A stretch of DNA of 64,000 bases from Gemmatimonadetes bacterium 2013_60CM_65_52 (GTDB taxonomy: Bacteria > Gemmatimonadota > Gemmatimonadetes > Gemmatimonadales > Gemmatimonadaceae). Location: contig NGFI01000002.1 in assembly GCA_002215645.1 (NCBI GenBank), positions 124,001 to 188,000 of the forward strand, read 5' to 3'. Below, one piece after another: positions 7,798 to 16,393 of this stretch; the first letter of the stretch is position 1, and each line of letters opens with the position of its first letter. Made by a program: the position numbers and the translations under genes. A model generated the notes under the pieces. It was not told the DNA's origin, ran no database searches, and saw nothing but the letters and a program-made list of their open reading frames with translations.

Positions 7798-9459
7798 ATG
7801 GTACTACGCAAGCTGCCGCTGTCGCTCGTTTTTCTGTTGCTCGCTGCGTGCTCGGACAACACGCCGCCCGTCATCGGGACGACGCCGAAGCCGACGCCGA
7901 CACCGAATTCCCAGACGGTGTCGGTGCTCACCCAGCACAACGACAACAACCGGGCCGGCTGGAACGCCAACGAAACCGCGTTGACCACCAGCAATGTCAA
8001 CGTCAAGCAGTTCGGCTACGTGTTCACGCTGCCGGTGGACGACCAGGTGTATGCCCAGCCGCTGGTCGTCGGCCACGTCTCCATCGGCGGCGGCTTCCAC
8101 AACGTCGTCTACGTCGCCACCGTCAACAACACGCTCTACGCGTTTGACGGAGACGACGGCACGCTGTATTGGCAGAAGAGCTTTACCGCGCCGGGGATGC
8201 GGTCGCCGAGAAACACCGACATGACTGGGGCCTGTGGCGGCATGTATCAGGATTTCAGCGGCAACATCGGCATCGTCGGCACTCCGGTGATCGACTCGGC
8301 GAGAGGGACGATGTATTTCGTCTCCCGGAGTACCACGGGTAGCACGTTCGTTCAGCACATGCATGCCGTGAACATCGTGGACGGGAGTGACATTGCCGGG
8401 AGCCCGATGGCGATCACTGCCGCCGCCAGCGGAAATGGCGACGGAAGCGTCAAGGGCGTGATCACGTTCGATGCCCTGCGCCAGAACCAGCGACAGGGAT
8501 TGACCCTGCTCGGCGGTGTCGTGTACGTGACGTTCGCATCCCACTGCGATTGGGGACCGTATCACGGATGGGTATTGGGATACGACGCCGCGACGCTGCA
8601 GCAACGGATCGTCTACAATGCCACCCCCGACGGATATGCCGGGGGAATGTGGGAGAGCGGAGCCGGCATGGCGGCCGATGCGCAGGGCAACCTGTATGTC
8701 GTGGCGGGCAATGGAACGGTGGGGATCCCCGGTGATCCGACGAGCCCGAGGAATCGCGGCGAGAGCGCCCTGAAGCTCACCCCGTCGGGCTCCGCGCTGC
8801 GGGTGGCAAGCTACTTCACGCCCTACAATTACCAGTCTCTCAATGACGACGACATCGATTACGGGGGGATGGGTGCGTTCCTGATTCCCAATTCCGGCTA
8901 TTACCTGACCGGAGGCAAAGACGGGAACCTGTATCTGCTGAACAAGGATGACATGGGCGGTTACCAGCCATCCTCCAACCAGGTGCAGCAGGTCGTCTCG
9001 ATCGGGGGCGCCGCCAACATGCATTGCCAGCCCGCGTATTACAGATCGAACTCGAAGGAATTGGTTTACGTGTGGTCGGAGAATAGTCCATTACGTGCCA
9101 TCCCGTTCGACCGGGCCAGCAACATGCTGACCCCACAGGATCAGATGGTGTCCGGCGCAGCCGGACCGACCGGGCAGCACGGGGCAATTCTGTCGGTTTC
9201 GTCTAATGGCGCCCAGAATGGGACCGGCATTCTGTGGGCGTCATATGCGTCCAGCGGTGATGCGGAACATGCCATCAGGCCCGGCATACTGAGGGCGTTC
9301 GATGCGAATGACGTCAGCAAGGAGCTGTGGAACAATCAACAGAATGCTCCGCGCGACGCGGCGGGCTCCTATGCGAAATTCGCGGCGCCGGTGATTGCGA
9401 ACGGACGCGTGTACCTGCCGACGTTCTCCAACCGGGTCGTCGTCTACGGATTGCTGTAA
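7798..9459 (+). CDS. secreted lipoprotein with PQQ-like beta-propeller
   Basis: 553 aa from ATG 7798, chosen because it places a lipoprotein signal at the N-terminus (LSLVFLLLAAC, acylated Cys at about residue 18). A Pro/Thr linker follows. The mature part has propeller-type repeats such as VYVATVNNTLYAFDGDDGTL and GGKDGNLYLLNKDDM, typical of PQQ-repeat (pyrrolo-quinoline quinone) folds. No cofactor or catalytic site is evident. Probably surface or periplasmic; function unknown. It is divergent from padR and shares its operator region. Confidence 0.75.
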   Translation: MVLRKLPLSLVFLLLAACSDNTPPVIGTTPKPTPTPNSQTVSVLTQHNDNNRAGWNANETALTTSNVNVKQFGYVFTLPVDDQVYAQPLVVGHVSIGGGFHNVVYVATVNNTLYAFDGDDGTLYWQKSFTAPGMRSPRNTDMTGACGGMYQDFSGNIGIVGTPVIDSARGTMYFVSRSTTGSTFVQHMHAVNIVDGSDIAGSPMAITAAASGNGDGSVKGVITFDALRQNQRQGLTLLGGVVYVTFASHCDWGPYHGWVLGYDAATLQQRIVYNATPDGYAGGMWESGAGMAADAQGNLYVVAGNGTVGIPGDPTSPRNRGESALKLTPSGSALRVASYFTPYNYQSLNDDDIDYGGMGAFLIPNSGYYLTGGKDGNLYLLNKDDMGGYQPSSNQVQQVVSIGGAANMHCQPAYYRSNSKELVYVWSENSPLRAIPFDRASNMLTPQDQMVSGAAGPTGQHGAILSVSSNGAQNGTGILWASYASSGDAEHAIRPGILRAFDANDVSKELWNNQQNAPRDAAGSYAKFAAPVIANGRVYLPTFSNRVVVYGLL

Positions 9460-9473
9460 GCGTGATGCTCGCG

Positions 9474-9938
9474 TTAGCGCTTTCCCCTGGGACGCTTCGC
9501 CGGTGATCGCGTACCCAGGTGTGCTGCGCCCTTTGATTTTGCGGCTTCCTTGGCGGCACGCTCTTCGGCTTCTTCTTTCTTGGTCTTCGGCAGCTCTGAC
9601 AGCCTGATTCGCTTGTACGCTCCGCTCTTCGCGTCCTCCGGGTGTGGCTCGAGACCGATCATGCTGATCTGACCGCGCTCAGGACCGTAGACCCAGAACA
9701 GTCTGCCGGCGCCGGGGGTGTTGTTCTCGAGGTAGGACTCGAAGACCTTCTGGCCATAGCGCTTCGTCAGGTCGTCGATCTCGTGGCTACTGAGTCCCGG
9801 GTGAAACGGATTGGCCTGCAGGTGCTTGACGGCCTTGGCGAACTTCTTCGCCAGCGTCTTCTCCTTGGCGGTTAGCGTTCCTTGGCGGGCCCCGGCCTCG
9901 AGCCTGTTCCAGAGGTCACGCATCTCGGGGATCCCCAT
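9474..9938 (-). CDS. hypothetical protein, possible RelE-like toxin
   Basis: 154 aa from ATG 9938, which has GAGGT just upstream; the open frame reaches a GTG at 9956 inside a hairpin. The centre reads like a RelE/ParE-type small beta-sheet protein (GAGRLFWVYGPERGQISMIG, then HPEDAKSGAYKRIRLSELP). It is preceded by a helical N-terminus and followed by a Lys/Arg/Ala-rich tail. It is the second gene after an AbrB-like small protein with a palindromic operator, the layout of a type II toxin-antitoxin operon. I do not recognise the exact family; the toxin role is inferred. Confidence 0.6.
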   Translation of the reverse strand: MGIPEMRDLWNRLEAGARQGTLTAKEKTLAKKFAKAVKHLQANPFHPGLSSHEIDDLTKRYGQKVFESYLENNTPGAGRLFWVYGPERGQISMIGLEPHPEDAKSGAYKRIRLSELPKTKKEEAEERAAKEAAKSKGAAHLGTRSPAKRPRGKR

Positions 9939-9953
9939 GCGCACCTCAAACGG

Positions 9954-9985
9954 CACGAGGCCCTCCTGAGATGGAGGGCCTCGTG
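9954..9985. promoter_or_regulatory. 13-bp perfect hairpin between two genes of a small operon
   Basis: CACGAGGCCCTCC (9954-9966) pairs with GGAGGGCCTCGTG (9973-9985) around a 6-nt loop. It lies in the 84-nt intercistronic gap just upstream of the second gene's start. No T-tract follows, so it may tune the relative yield of the two products rather than terminate fully. Confidence 0.6.
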
Positions 9986-10022
9986 CGCGGACCGCTCTCC
10001 GTTGACGTTCGCGCCACCTGCG

Positions 10023-10280
10023 TCAGTCCTCACCGAGCACAGCCAGCATGGCGTCGGGGTTCACCGGGGCGCTCACCTCACCGCGCGCGAAGTGCTCCAT
10101 TGCGCTGTCCATCATGCCGAGGGTGCGCAGCGAGACGGTCGGAACGGCCAGGACGCGCGGGTGCAGCTCGACGTGCCCGTCCTCGAACATGGTGACGTGG
10201 TAGTGCTCGAACTCGGCCGCCGGAAGTACGACGCGGTTCCGTGCATCCTTCTTCACGTCCATTTCTGCGACGATCTGCAT
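10023..10280 (-). CDS. small AbrB-like protein, possible antitoxin
   Basis: 85 aa from ATG 10280, which has an excellent GGAGG ribosome site 7 nt upstream; an upstream extension to 10364 lacks one and would cover the promoter. The N-terminal 45 residues (VKKDARNRVVLPAAEFEHYH, then VTMFEDGHVELHPR) look like a swapped-hairpin AbrB-type DNA-binding half. The acidic C-terminus (SAMEHFARGEVSAP) could bind a partner. First gene of a two-gene operon with a palindrome at its promoter. Family uncertain. Confidence 0.6.
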   Translation of the reverse strand: MQIVAEMDVKKDARNRVVLPAAEFEHYHVTMFEDGHVELHPRVLAVPTVSLRTLGMMDSAMEHFARGEVSAPVNPDAMLAVLGED

Positions 10281-10351
10281 GCTGTTGCCTCCAACAAAGA
10301 TGTCGCCGGCACCCCCATCGTCCGGCCTGCGCCCCCTCGGTTTCAGGTCGA

Positions 10352-10393
10352 AAGGTAGAGGCAAAGCAGCGACAGGTCAACCCATAATGGGTT
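10352..10393 (-). promoter_or_regulatory. promoter plus palindromic operator for the two-gene operon
   Basis: Reading leftward: TTGACC (10380-10375), 17 nt, TACCTT (10357-10352). AACCCAT-A-ATGGGTT (10379-10393) is a 7-bp-arm palindrome abutting the -35 box. The arrangement fits autoregulation by the first gene product. Confidence 0.55.
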
Positions 10394-10476
10394 ATGCCCA
10401 CTTTGTCGCTCTCCCATTTTTGCCCTCGACGGGTTCTGGCCACCAGAGCGGCCCCAACGGCGCCATCGCCCGACGT

Positions 10477-13400
10477 TCACCGAAAGTCATGCGATCGATG
10501 TGCTAACTCCTGGGTCAGCTCATCAAGCACTTTGAACTTCCGGGCGATGATGTTCACCAACGGTCCACTGCGCTCCGCCCTGCCATAGACCGCCAGAAAC
10601 TTCGCCTGTCGCACGACGTCGCGATGCGTCTCGTCCATCGTTCTCGACACGATCACGTTGATCGATCCATGCTCGTCCTCGAGGAGAAGGAACACCGTTC
10701 CTTTCGCGGTCTGAGGACGCTGCCGAACCGTGACAAGCCCCGCTACCGCGACCATCGTCCTGTCAGGGGCCTCGAGCGCTCCTGCCGTATCGAGCACGCC
10801 CATGCGCCGGCACCAGGGCCGGAGCTGTTCCATCGGGTGCCCCTCGATGCTCAGTCCCAGCGTTCGATAGTCGAGCACGATGGTCTCCGCCTTGTTCAAC
10901 CCTCGTGGCGCAAAGGCGTGTGCCTCATCCACATCGCTCTCGGTACGAGCCGGCGCGAGGGGGAGAACGTCCCCGGCAATGCGCAATGCCTCCCACGCGG
11001 CTCGCCGCCGATCGGGTTGCCACGCCGCGAACACGCCTGCGCGCGCGCAGGCCGCCGCATCTCTGCGCGTGAGCGCGCCACGATGCACCACGTCGGCAAT
11101 CGACGTGAAGGACGCCGCGGCGTGGGCCGCAATCAGCCGGTCGAGCACCGGCGTTCCGATGTCGCGCACGAATCGCCATCCGATGCGGAGCGCCGGCCGC
11201 TCGACGTCGCCGGTTGGCTCCAATGTGCAGAACGACTCTCCCTGCACGAAGCAGGGGCTCCGCACCTCCACGCCATGCCGCTTGGCGTCGTGGACGAGCG
11301 TTGCCGGTGAATAGAACCCCATGGGCCATGCATTCAACAATCCCGCGTAGAACGCCGCAGGCTCATGCGCTTTCAGCCACGCGGTCGCATACGCGATGAG
11401 CGCAAAGCTCCACGCATGACTCTCGGGAAACCCGTAATTGGCAAAACTCTGGAGATCTTCGGCGAGCTTCGTCGCCACGTCATCCGGAATTCCCTTCACC
11501 AGCATCCGTTGCCGCAATTGTTCGAGTGCGGCGATGAGCCTCGCTCGCTTGCGATCATTGCCCATCGTTCGCCGAAGGGCGTCCGCTTCGCTGGCGGTGT
11601 AGCCGCCAAGCGTCATCGCGAGCGCCATTGCCTGTTCCTGAAAGATCGGAATGCCCTGCGTGCGGTCGAGCACGGGACCGAGCTTGCTCTCGAGACCCGG
11701 CGGGTAGACGATCCGTGCTCGGCCACGGCGCCGTTCCGTATACGGGCGTACGAATTTGGCGACGATCGGTCCCGGGCGAATGAGGGCCACCTGGACCACG
11801 ATGTCGTACATCCGTTCGGGGCGCGTATGCACGAGTGACGCGATTTGTGCCCGGCTCTCGATCTGAAACGTGCCGAGCGTATCGCCCCGGGCAATCATCG
11901 CAAAGGTCTTCTCATCGTCCTGCGGCATCTCGTAGATCGAGGGACGCCTTTTGTCCGGCCGCAGCTTCTCGATCGCGTCGAACGACCGGCGGATCATGGA
12001 GAGTGCGCCAAGTCCCAGGAAGTCGAACTTGGGAATGCCGATCGCATCGAGATCATCCTTGTCGAACTGCACGATGGTGCGTCCCATCGTCGTCGGTTCG
12101 ATGGGGCAGTAGCCGCCGAGTGGGGCGGATGAGAGGACGAATCCACCTGGGTGCGTGGACCGCATGCGCGGAAGACCTTCGAATGCGGCCACGGTACGAA
12201 CGAGCGCATTGCCTTGTGGCGTGTTGACGTCGAACCCATGCTCGGCGCACCACTCGTCTCTGAGCTGTTCCGCGCCGGCGGCGGGATCGTGCCGATGGAC
12301 GCGCTTCGAGAGCGCGAGCGCGACTTCCACCGGATAGCCATAGGCACGCATGGCGTCCTGGATGGCGGTCGGTGCGCTGTACATCTGCACGACACAGGTG
12401 ATGGCCGCGTTCTCCCTGCGCCAGTTTCCATAGATGTAGTCGAGCACTTCTTCGCGGCGGTCATGCTCCACGTCGACGTCGATGTCCGGCGCTTCCGTCT
12501 GGCCATTCACGCGGACGTCCGAGAGAAAGCGCTCGAATAGCAGCCCATGCTTCACCGGATCGACCGCGGTGATGGCGAGGGAGTACGCGACCGCACTGTT
12601 CGCCGCGCTTCCTCGCCCCTGACACAGAATGTTCCGGCGATGCGCTTCGCGCACCCCGTCCCACATCACGAGAAAGAATCCCGCGTACCCGAGCCGCTCG
12701 ATCATCGTGAGCTCGTGCTCCAGCTGCTTCGTCTGCGCGTCCGACAAATCACCCCAGCGCGCCCGAGCGCCTTCGTAGGTCTTCTCGCGCAGAAAGACGT
12801 CGTCGCTCTCGTAGCCGGCAGGGATCGGATACTTCGGGAGCGGCGGCCGAAGCCATGTCAGATCGAACTCGCATTCGGCCGCAATCTCCGCGGTCGTCTC
12901 CAGGCCACGCTCCGCGCCACGCCATCGTTCCGCCATGGTCTCGGGCGACACGAGTCTCCAGCTGTCATTGGGATGGAGCACACCCCGATCCGCCGCTTCG
13001 TCGAGTGTAAGACGAGCGCTCAGAGCCGTGAGTGCATCGTGGACGAGACGCCCGCCGTCGTCGACGTACCGGGGATCTCCCGCGACCACCCAGGCCACTC
13101 GCTCACGCTCGGCAAGCGCGACAAGCGCCCCGGCGAGGGCTTCCTCGAATCGCCCCGCGTGATGCAGCTGGACTTCCACGGCGAGTCGTGTGCCGAATAC
13201 CTCTCGCCAACTGGCAAGCAGGCGCGCCGCATCGTCACGGCGGTGCTGACGCAACGCCAAGGCAAGACTTCCCGATGCCGGACCAGTGAGTGCGTAAAGT
13301 CCCGCGCTCCGTTCGGCGACGTCGGCCCATGTCACCAGCGGCCGGCCTCTGGCAGGAAAGACGTGGGCATTCACCGAAGAATCATCGGCTTCAGGCAGCG

Positions 13401-13716
13401 ATACGAGATCCTCGAGCCGCCCCGCACGTGCACGTGTGACGAGAGCCGCGATGTTCCGGTACCCCTCGGCAGTTCGTGCGAGGAAGGCTGCCGGATGTCC
13501 GTCCACGAGCAGTTCCACGCCGGCGATCGGCCGTATGCCTTCTTGTCTGGCCTGAACCGCAAACCGCACGATGCCACCCAGATCGCCATGATCCGTAAGG
13601 GCCAGACTCGTGTACCCCAACATTCTGGCGCATGCCGCGAGCTTGTCCGGCGCAACAGCACCATCGCCGAAGGAGAAGGCTGAGTGCGCGCGCAGTTCGA
13701 CGTACCGGGATGACAT
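10477..13716 (-). CDS. dnaE2: error-prone DNA polymerase III alpha subunit DnaE2
   Basis: 1079 aa from ATG 13716, which overlaps the imuB stop (TGATG). An N-terminal PHP domain opens with YVELRAHSAFSFGDGA and LALTDHGDLGG. The C-family polymerase core includes NILCQGRGSAANSAVAYSL and DIDVDVEHDRRE, with the catalytic aspartates, and PGGFVLSS. A C-terminal OB-fold (VAVAGLVTVRQRP) follows. In the ImuA-ImuB-DnaE2 mutasome it performs translesion synthesis after DNA damage. Length matches the family and the gene appears intact. Confidence 0.95.
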   Translation of the reverse strand: MSSRYVELRAHSAFSFGDGAVAPDKLAACARMLGYTSLALTDHGDLGGIVRFAVQARQEGIRPIAGVELLVDGHPAAFLARTAEGYRNIAALVTRARAGRLEDLVSLPEADDSSVNAHVFPARGRPLVTWADVAERSAGLYALTGPASGSLALALRQHRRDDAARLLASWREVFGTRLAVEVQLHHAGRFEEALAGALVALAERERVAWVVAGDPRYVDDGGRLVHDALTALSARLTLDEAADRGVLHPNDSWRLVSPETMAERWRGAERGLETTAEIAAECEFDLTWLRPPLPKYPIPAGYESDDVFLREKTYEGARARWGDLSDAQTKQLEHELTMIERLGYAGFFLVMWDGVREAHRRNILCQGRGSAANSAVAYSLAITAVDPVKHGLLFERFLSDVRVNGQTEAPDIDVDVEHDRREEVLDYIYGNWRRENAAITCVVQMYSAPTAIQDAMRAYGYPVEVALALSKRVHRHDPAAGAEQLRDEWCAEHGFDVNTPQGNALVRTVAAFEGLPRMRSTHPGGFVLSSAPLGGYCPIEPTTMGRTIVQFDKDDLDAIGIPKFDFLGLGALSMIRRSFDAIEKLRPDKRRPSIYEMPQDDEKTFAMIARGDTLGTFQIESRAQIASLVHTRPERMYDIVVQVALIRPGPIVAKFVRPYTERRRGRARIVYPPGLESKLGPVLDRTQGIPIFQEQAMALAMTLGGYTASEADALRRTMGNDRKRARLIAALEQLRQRMLVKGIPDDVATKLAEDLQSFANYGFPESHAWSFALIAYATAWLKAHEPAAFYAGLLNAWPMGFYSPATLVHDAKRHGVEVRSPCFVQGESFCTLEPTGDVERPALRIGWRFVRDIGTPVLDRLIAAHAAASFTSIADVVHRGALTRRDAAACARAGVFAAWQPDRRRAAWEALRIAGDVLPLAPARTESDVDEAHAFAPRGLNKAETIVLDYRTLGLSIEGHPMEQLRPWCRRMGVLDTAGALEAPDRTMVAVAGLVTVRQRPQTAKGTVFLLLEDEHGSINVIVSRTMDETHRDVVRQAKFLAVYGRAERSGPLVNIIARKFKVLDELTQELAHRSHDFR

Positions 13717-15149
13717 CAGTCCCACCATCCATGCAGATACCATCCGCCGTGCGCGACGTCGCGATACATCAGCACGAGCGTGCCGTCGTGGGTAAGCCCA
13801 TGGAAGTACTCACGCGAGTACGGCGTCCCTGAATCGTCGCTGGAGATCCAGTCCGGTCCCGTGGTGACGAGAAGCGCGACGTCCCCGGAAGCGTGTGCAT
13901 TCCTTGCCTCTGACTGCTCGCGATAGGAGACGGGGACCTCGCATCCTCGCAGCGGTCGCGTCGTGACGGTGATCTGCCGCGGTGTCGGCCAGAGCTGTAA
14001 CGAGAGCGTGGTGGACGCCGTGTCGTTCACGGCCGCAATGCGCCGCGCCGACATCGCTGGCCGCTTTTCAGTGGTGCGCAACGCGTCGGAGACTGTTCGT
14101 GCATTCCACATCGCGCGTCGCTCGACGAGAGGATGCGATGTGCTCGTGAGGCCGGCGATCGTGGCACGTTTGTCGTCGAGCAGTCGCGCCACCGCGCTTT
14201 CGACAGCGTGAGCGGATTGAAAGCCGGCGTCGAAGAGGTCTCCCTGCGGAGTCTCGAGTGGGGAGGCCGCATCGACCTGCAGCGAGATCCCCGTGACCGC
14301 ATCGGGGAGCGTGGTGCGCTCCAGCTCCGTTCGAATGAGGCGCAGCCAGGTCGTTCGGCTGGCCGTTGCCTTCGCGGCATGAACGCGACACTCCACGCTC
14401 GTGCCATTCGCCAGTCGAAAGGCGAGCGTCAGCGCACGCGCCGTCTCGCCCCATGCGCGCAACTCGGCACAGACGGTGATCGTGAGGTTGTTGGCGACGA
14501 ACAAGAGGCGCTCCAGATCGCGCAGGACGTAGTCATCCCACTCGATCGACGCCGATGGAAACGCCCGGCGATTGGGCGGAAAGAGCAGTCGCGAATCGTC
14601 AGCCCGGGCGAGCCTCCACACCGCAACGGCGTCCGGGCCAAAACGAACTTCCACGGCTTCACCTGTGAGCCGAGCCAGATCTCCGCAGGCTTCGATGCCG
14701 ACGTCGGCAAGCATTGGCAGGAGCCGTGGGGCGCGCGCATGGGGCTCGAGGACGGAGAGAGGATGGGACGCAAGGAATTCCCGATCTCTTCCAGGCGGTA
14801 CGAGGAGTATGCGGTCCGGAGTGTCCGCCGCACCACGCGCCGCGATCTCCGCCACGATTGCCGTGCGAGCCGCGCCGACGTGCACCGCGTTCCCCGCATG
14901 GTGCGTGGCAATGGCGAGAACATCCCTGGCCACCTGACCGGCAGAGAGTCCACGCGCATCGATCCACACCAGCCCGTCCTTCTCGCAGATGTGAGGGCTG
15001 ATGCTCATCAACGCCGTGCTGAGACGCAGCATCCGGTTTGCGATGCTATCGTCGGGGCGTGACTCGTCAGCGAGGTTTCGTGCGACCGTCGCGCCGCTTG
15101 ATGCCTCGCCGGTCGCCCAACTCCGGATCGAGAGACAGACGAAGCTCAT
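13716..15149 (-). CDS. imuB: ImuB-like Y-family polymerase homologue
   Basis: 477 aa. Related to Y-family polymerases (LSPHARAPRLLPMLADVG-like thumb region, GIEACGDLARLTGEAVEVRFG HhH-type helix region) but without the acidic catalytic residues of active DinB. This is expected for ImuB, which acts as the adaptor linking DnaE2 to the sliding clamp. The start gives MSFVCLSIRSW, typical of the family, and overlaps imuA by 83 nt. Stop overlaps the dnaE2 start by one base, so expression is coupled. Confidence 0.9.
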   Translation of the reverse strand: MSFVCLSIRSWATGEASSGATVARNLADESRPDDSIANRMLRLSTALMSISPHICEKDGLVWIDARGLSAGQVARDVLAIATHHAGNAVHVGAARTAIVAEIAARGAADTPDRILLVPPGRDREFLASHPLSVLEPHARAPRLLPMLADVGIEACGDLARLTGEAVEVRFGPDAVAVWRLARADDSRLLFPPNRRAFPSASIEWDDYVLRDLERLLFVANNLTITVCAELRAWGETARALTLAFRLANGTSVECRVHAAKATASRTTWLRLIRTELERTTLPDAVTGISLQVDAASPLETPQGDLFDAGFQSAHAVESAVARLLDDKRATIAGLTSTSHPLVERRAMWNARTVSDALRTTEKRPAMSARRIAAVNDTASTTLSLQLWPTPRQITVTTRPLRGCEVPVSYREQSEARNAHASGDVALLVTTGPDWISSDDSGTPYSREYFHGLTHDGTLVLMYRDVAHGGWYLHGWWD

Positions 15150-15795
15150 AGCGCGAGACCGGCAGTATCACGCGGGTGTGCGCATTCCAGCCGAGTGTGC
15201 GTGCGCGAATCTCCAGTGTCGCTTCGACTGGAGCGGCAGCGTTGGCGAAGGGCCCACGCTCCCAGCGATAGCTGTCCGGCAGAATGCGCGACGCGATTCT
15301 GAGCGTCGCCAGCGACGGGTTCTGAGTGAGAACGACGAATGCTCCGCCGCCCTCGCGCGCAGCCCGCGTCAAGCGAACTCGCTCCGGGACCGTTGGTTCG
15401 GCACCGGAGAGCACCACCATGGCAATGCCCCCCGATCGTAACAGCACCTCGGCGCTGTGGAGCGCATTCCGGCGTCTTGGTTCCGTGGGACGAATGAGCA
15501 GAGGGCCATCCTGCCATCGTTCCCAGTCGGGGCCGATGGTGCCCATCGTGTCGAGCCATGCGGCACGCTCGCCCGCGGCAACTGCCATCTGACACGCGGC
15601 GAGCAGGACAGCGGTCGCTCCTCCGTGAGGTGCCCAGGCGGTCAACTTGTCGCGGGGAAGGCCTCCACCCGGCAAGATGCGATCGAGCAGTGGCAAACCC
15701 GTTGGGACCGGGGTTGCCAGCCGTTGTGTGAGCGGGGCAGCGTTTGGAAATCGCTGCTCCAGCAACTGTCGAAGAGCAAGAAGCTGGGCAGACAC
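15067..15795 (-). CDS. imuA: ImuA, RecA-like mutasome protein
   Basis: 242 aa from a GTG start. RecA/SulA-related architecture: GLPLLDRILPGGGLPRDKLT, followed by a degenerate P-loop region (APHGGATAVLLA), and a long strand VLLRSGGIAMVVLSG. First gene of imuA-imuB-dnaE2. Family members bind ImuB and RecA and are needed for damage-induced mutagenesis. The C-terminal tail is basic (RRGIKRRDGRTK). Confidence 0.88.
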   Translation of the reverse strand: MSAQLLALRQLLEQRFPNAAPLTQRLATPVPTGLPLLDRILPGGGLPRDKLTAWAPHGGATAVLLAACQMAVAAGERAAWLDTMGTIGPDWERWQDGPLLIRPTEPRRRNALHSAEVLLRSGGIAMVVLSGAEPTVPERVRLTRAAREGGGAFVVLTQNPSLATLRIASRILPDSYRWERGPFANAAAPVEATLEIRARTLGWNAHTRVILPVSRYELRLSLDPELGDRRGIKRRDGRTKPR

Positions 15796-15863
15796 GACGT
15801 TGTTGCACCAACGAGAACCAATGAGCGTTCGGAACGGTTACGGACCTAGGGAGGGCCGGGAGG

Positions 15864-15891
15864 AGTATACCGAACAAACGCCGAAGTACAA
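15864..15891 (-). promoter_or_regulatory. candidate promoter of imuA operon
   Basis: Leftward TTGTAC (15891-15886), 16 nt, TATACT (15869-15864), about 70 nt before the GTG start. The spacer holds TTCGG-N6-TTCGG. I find no match to the CGAACN4GTTCG or GTTCN7GTTC forms of the LexA box, although DNA-damage control would be expected. Confidence 0.45.
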
Positions 15892-15938
15892 TGCCTCGAC
15901 CTATCGCGGAAGTCTGGATACACTGAGACGGGAACGAG

Positions 15939-15976
15939 TTGACTTTGAGCAATTCTTGTACTACATTGTCCGTACA
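15939..15976 (+). promoter_or_regulatory. promoter and operator of TacA/TacT-like operon
   Basis: TTGACT (15939-15944), 17 nt, TACATT (15962-15967). TGTAC (15957-15961) and GTACA (15972-15976) form an inverted repeat with a 10-nt centre that covers the -10 box, a good fit for repression by the RHH antitoxin. Confidence 0.6.
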
Positions 15977-15993
15977 CATAGCGGGAGTGCAAG

Positions 15994-16296
15994 ATGCTAG
16001 CGCACGTGGGTCAGGCATATCTCGATTTGCCAGCGGACGATCGACTCGAAACGCGGCTCCCCAAGCTCCTGAAGCGACATGCAGAAACCGTCGCCAAGGC
16101 TCGGGGGGAATCGCTTTCGGAGTACGTCGTCGACGTACTAGCCGAACGAGTCGCGAACGAGATCGGCAGCACTCAGGAGTGGCGTCTCACCGCCACCGAA
16201 CAGGCCGAGCTGCTGCGTATCCTCGCCGCGCCTGCCCCGTCGACGGCCGCGTTGCAAGCCGCGACACGTCGCGCGGAGGATTTGTTCGGCATTTAG
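15994..16296 (+). CDS. DUF1778/TacA-like antitoxin
   Basis: 100 aa. A ribbon-helix-helix-type N-terminus (LETRLPKLLKRHAETVAKARG, SLSEYVVDVLAERV) is followed by a tail (LTATEQAELLRILAAP) and a C-terminal AALQAATRRAEDLFG segment, as in DUF1778 antitoxins that bind GNAT toxins. First gene of the operon; the acetyltransferase gene follows after 97 nt. Likely autoregulator through the palindrome at 15957-15976. Confidence 0.85.
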   Translation: MLAHVGQAYLDLPADDRLETRLPKLLKRHAETVAKARGESLSEYVVDVLAERVANEIGSTQEWRLTATEQAELLRILAAPAPSTAALQAATRRAEDLFGI

Positions 16297-16324
16297 TACG
16301 CTGGTCATATCGGGGTGACATGGC

Positions 16325-16357
16325 ATGAGCGGCGAGACACGACGTTTCGCCGCTCAT
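16325..16357. promoter_or_regulatory. 11-bp hairpin between antitoxin and toxin genes
   Basis: ATGAGCGGCGA (16325-16335) pairs perfectly with TCGCCGCTCAT (16347-16357), with an 11-nt loop. It occupies the unusually long 97-nt gap inside a toxin-antitoxin operon. It is not followed by a T-tract. It may reduce toxin yield relative to antitoxin. Confidence 0.55.
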
Positions 16358-16393
16358 CATGCGTTCTGAAAGGCGGTACCCGGAGAAATACCA

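Noticed and set aside
15831-15880. LexA/SOS box before imuA
   Set aside because: CGTTCGGAACGG and CGAACAAACG segments only partly resemble known boxes; spacing does not fit.
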